Shown in pieces: positions 32,772-34,765 of a stretch of DNA of 34,765 nucleotides. The stretch spans positions 1 to 34,765 of the forward strand of contig JAFGHE010000165.1 of the NCBI GenBank assembly GCA_016930295.1, read 5' to 3'. Positions within the stretch are counted from its first letter, which is position 1, and each line of letters opens with the position of its first letter. The notes beneath the pieces were generated by a model. The model searched no databases. It worked only from the letters and a program-made list of their open reading frames with translations, and was not told the origin of the DNA. Made by a program: the position numbers and the translations under genes. This stretch comes from Sedimentisphaerales bacterium. GTDB taxonomy: Bacteria > Planctomycetota > Phycisphaerae > Sedimentisphaerales > SM23-30.

Positions 32772-34765
32772 ATGAATAAGAAAAATAAAGGCAAAGTGAC
32801 CAAGTGGATTATTATCGTGGTACCGGTAGTGGCCATCTGTGCGGTAGTGGCTGTATTATTCGGGAAATTTTCGAGCGGGCCAGTAAGTACGACCGCTTCG
32901 CTGGCAACCTATACGGTCCAGCGGGGCGACCTGCAGATCAGTGTGACCGAAAGCGGCAACCTGAAGGCCCTCAAGACCGAAGATCTGCGCTGCCAGGTGG
33001 AAGGGCGTAATACCATCATCTTTATTGTACCGGAAGGCACCATGATCACTGAGGAAGATGTAGCAAACGGTAAAATCCTGGTGGAACTGGACTCCTCAGA
33101 ACTGGTGGAGCGGGTAACCCAAAGAGAGGTGAGTTTCCTGAGTGCCGAAGCGGATTATGCCCAATCCAAGGAAGCGTATGAAATTCAGAAAAAGCAGAAT
33201 GAATCGGATATCAGCGCGGCCGATCTGAAATTACGATTTGCCCTGATGGATTTAAAGAAGTATCTGGGCGAATCAGTGGTCTCTGATTATCTATCCGAAC
33301 TGATCGAAAGCGGCGGAATAATTTCTGACCCGTCAGTGGACCTCACTGCCCAGATAGGAATCCTGGTGGAAGAACTGATTGCCGATCCGAATGACGCTCG
33401 CTGGCAGGGTGGAGCGCTGCAGAGTAAACGGGATCTGGAATCAGACATCAAACTGGCTAATGACGAATTCAAGCGGGCGACTAATAAAATTCAGGGTACG
33501 CGAAAATTATATAAAAACGACTATGTTGCATTTGCCGAGTTGGAAGCGGATGAACTGGCTTACAGTCGGGCGGAAATTCGCCTAAAACAGGCCCAAACAA
33601 CCATGGATCTGTTTCTCAAGTATGACTTCCGTAAGGAGACGGAAAAGCTGATCAGTGACTACGAGGAAGCCCAGCGTCAGTTGCAAAGAACCCAGGCCAG
33701 CGCCCGGGCAAAACTGGCGCAGGCCGAGGCCAGGCTTAAAAGTGCGGAGGCGACTTACCTGCTGCAGAAAAAACAGTTGGAACGACTGCGGGAACAGTTG
33801 GCGGCCTGTGTAATGCGGGCCACGGTTCCGGGCATGGCGGTTTACGGTTCGAGTGGCGATTTCTTTTCCCGACGGGATCAGATGATCGAATTAGGAGGCG
33901 AGGTCCGTGAGCGACAGAGAATCATTACTATTCCAGATACCTCCACCATGGCGGTTGAAATCCAGGTACATGAATCCTGGGTGGACAAGGTGCAGGTGGG
34001 GCAGCCGGCCAAGATTACGGTGGATGCTTTTCCGGATACTATTTTTACGGGCAGGGTACATAAAGTATCCCTGTTGCCGGATTCCCAGCGGTCCTGGATG
34101 GACACGGGAGTGAAAGTGTATTCCACCGAGGTGATCATTGACGGACAACATGATTCTATCCGGCCCGGTATGTCGGCCAAGGTGGAAATACAGGTAAGAG
34201 ATCTCCAGGATGTTCTCTACATACCTATCCAGGCAGTAGCCAACAAAGATAATCAGAAGTTCTGCTATGTGGAGGATTCATCCGGGCTGGAGATGCGAAA
34301 AGTAACAGTCGGCGAATTCAATCAGAACTTTATCAATATTATCTCCGGCCTCAATGAAGGGGAAAAGGTCTCGCTGGTTCCCTCTCGTATTTTAACCCAG
34401 GAAAACGCCTTAGAAACCCAGGAACCATTCCAGGATTCACCCGATGAAGGTGGTCCTGTTGCCGGTCGGCCGCAGGGTCCGCCGGCGATGCCGGGCGGTC
34501 CCGGTGCTCCGGGCAGAGGTCAGTGGCCACCGGTAATGCCAGGTGGCGCCGGTGCTCCCGATTGGAGTCAGGGTCCCCCTGCCGGCGCTCCGGGCAGAGG
34601 TCAGTGGCCACCGGCGACGCCAGGCGGTGGCGCCGGTGCTCCCGATTGGAGTCAGGGTCCCCCTGCCGGCGCTCCGGGCAGGGGTCAGTGGCCACCGGCG
34701 ACGCCAGGCGGTGGCGCCGGTGCTCCCGATTGGAGTCAGGGTCCCCCTGCCGGCGCTCCGGGCAG
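32772..34765 (+). CDS. HlyD-type membrane fusion protein with Gly/Pro-rich repeat tail (partial)
   Basis: More than 664 residues, open at the right edge. A membrane anchor lies at about 12-30 (WIIIVVPVVAICAVVAVLF). The first lipoyl-like half has YTVQRGDLQISVTESGNLKA. A long helical hairpin follows (about 115-350), rich in Glu, Lys and Gln (EAQRQLQRTQASARAKLAQA). The second half of the barrel and beta domain has VEIQVHESWVDKVQVGQPAK and YIPIQAVANKD. This is the periplasmic adaptor linking an inner-membrane pump to the TolC-like protein just upstream; an ABC or RND partner would follow beyond the window. After residue about 555 the protein becomes a Gly/Pro/Ala/Trp repeat (unit GQWPPATPGGGAGAPDWSQG and following, 27-28 residues). 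Such a tail is unusual for an adaptor. Confidence 0.88.
   Translation, partial: MNKKNKGKVTKWIIIVVPVVAICAVVAVLFGKFSSGPVSTTASLATYTVQRGDLQISVTESGNLKALKTEDLRCQVEGRNTIIFIVPEGTMITEEDVANGKILVELDSSELVERVTQREVSFLSAEADYAQSKEAYEIQKKQNESDISAADLKLRFALMDLKKYLGESVVSDYLSELIESGGIISDPSVDLTAQIGILVEELIADPNDARWQGGALQSKRDLESDIKLANDEFKRATNKIQGTRKLYKNDYVAFAELEADELAYSRAEIRLKQAQTTMDLFLKYDFRKETEKLISDYEEAQRQLQRTQASARAKLAQAEARLKSAEATYLLQKKQLERLREQLAACVMRATVPGMAVYGSSGDFFSRRDQMIELGGEVRERQRIITIPDTSTMAVEIQVHESWVDKVQVGQPAKITVDAFPDTIFTGRVHKVSLLPDSQRSWMDTGVKVYSTEVIIDGQHDSIRPGMSAKVEIQVRDLQDVLYIPIQAVANKDNQKFCYVEDSSGLEMRKVTVGEFNQNFINIISGLNEGEKVSLVPSRILTQENALETQEPFQDSPDEGGPVAGRPQGPPAMPGGPGAPGRGQWPPVMPGGAGAPDWSQGPPAGAPGRGQWPPATPGGGAGAPDWSQGPPAGAPGRGQWPPATPGGGAGAPDWSQGPPAGAPG
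34521..34765 (+). repeat. 81/84-bp tandem repeats in the HlyD-like gene
   Basis: Units begin at 34521, 34602 and 34686 with CAGTGGCCACC; periods are 81 and 84 bp. The 3-bp difference is one extra glycine codon (GGC). The units are nearly identical at the DNA level, which points to recent duplication. They run off the right edge, so copy number is unknown. Confidence 0.92.

Noticed and set aside
34351-34695. Repetitive minus-strand frame opposite the HlyD tail
   Set aside because: It only mirrors the tandem DNA repeats.
34521-34765. CRISPR-like array
   Set aside because: The repeats are directly adjacent, in frame and coding; there are no spacers.

Overview
The window (about 34.8 kb, moderate GC) reads as ordinary bacterial chromosome from a member of the Planctomycetota, most likely Phycisphaerae-like. 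This is inference. It rests on a eukaryote-like UDPGP-type uridylyltransferase, a PEP-CTERM protein with the VPAPGA-type tail, a GH97 glycosidase, a DUF362 protein, a pilin-like relic and a compact TssB-TssC fusion. No rRNA, tRNA, CRISPR array, intact transposase or phage module was seen.

Layout. 1-1864 (minus): an NfeD-like OB-fold end, an SGNH hydrolase and a DUF362 protein. 2072-4206 (plus): a UDPGP-family nucleotidyltransferase with a clear promoter, then a 70-residue orphan protein with a terminator. 4411-6936 (minus): a glycosyltransferase, a glycine-zipper lipoprotein and a PEP-CTERM protein. 6937-8336: a 1.4-kb AT-rich gap holding a broken secretory ORF, a striking attenuator-like double hairpin and a MITE. 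8337-10576: dsbD plus two tiny CxxC proteins. 10822-13827: an unknown protein, a methyltransferase, two gene relics (one pilin-like) and endonuclease III. 13855-16013: an aldo/keto reductase and a membrane metallophosphoesterase. 16042-21968: a promoter and a four-gene glycosyltransferase operon. 22081-23989 (minus): truA and asd. 24305-28952: a GH97 glycosidase followed by KtrB/KtrA potassium uptake. 29228-30778: an orphan TssB-TssC fusion. 31055 to the right edge: a TolC-like lipoprotein and an HlyD-type adaptor whose C-terminus carries Gly/Pro/Trp tandem repeats and runs off the window.

How the genes fit together. The GT2, GT-C and two GT4 enzymes form a plausible lipid-linked sugar and glycan assembly unit: GT2 charges a polyprenyl phosphate, the GT-C enzyme uses that donor, and the GT4 enzymes build the nucleotide-sugar-dependent part. 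The UDPGP enzyme could supply UDP-sugar but sits apart. KtrB and KtrA are the pore and the nucleotide-binding gate of one K+ transporter. TolC-like and HlyD-like proteins are two parts of a tripartite efflux pump whose inner-membrane component would lie beyond the right edge.

Most notable. (1) A family of four 89-bp near-palindromic elements, all in the same orientation, three of them flanked by exact 5-6-bp direct repeats, so recently mobile MITEs; two of them bracket ktrA. (2) A leader-like RNA region at 7978-8099 in which an 11-nt segment can pair either inside an upstream hairpin or with the 3' arm of a strong terminator, with a MITE inserted between it and dsbD. (3) A single-gene contractile-sheath fusion with no other secretion genes nearby.
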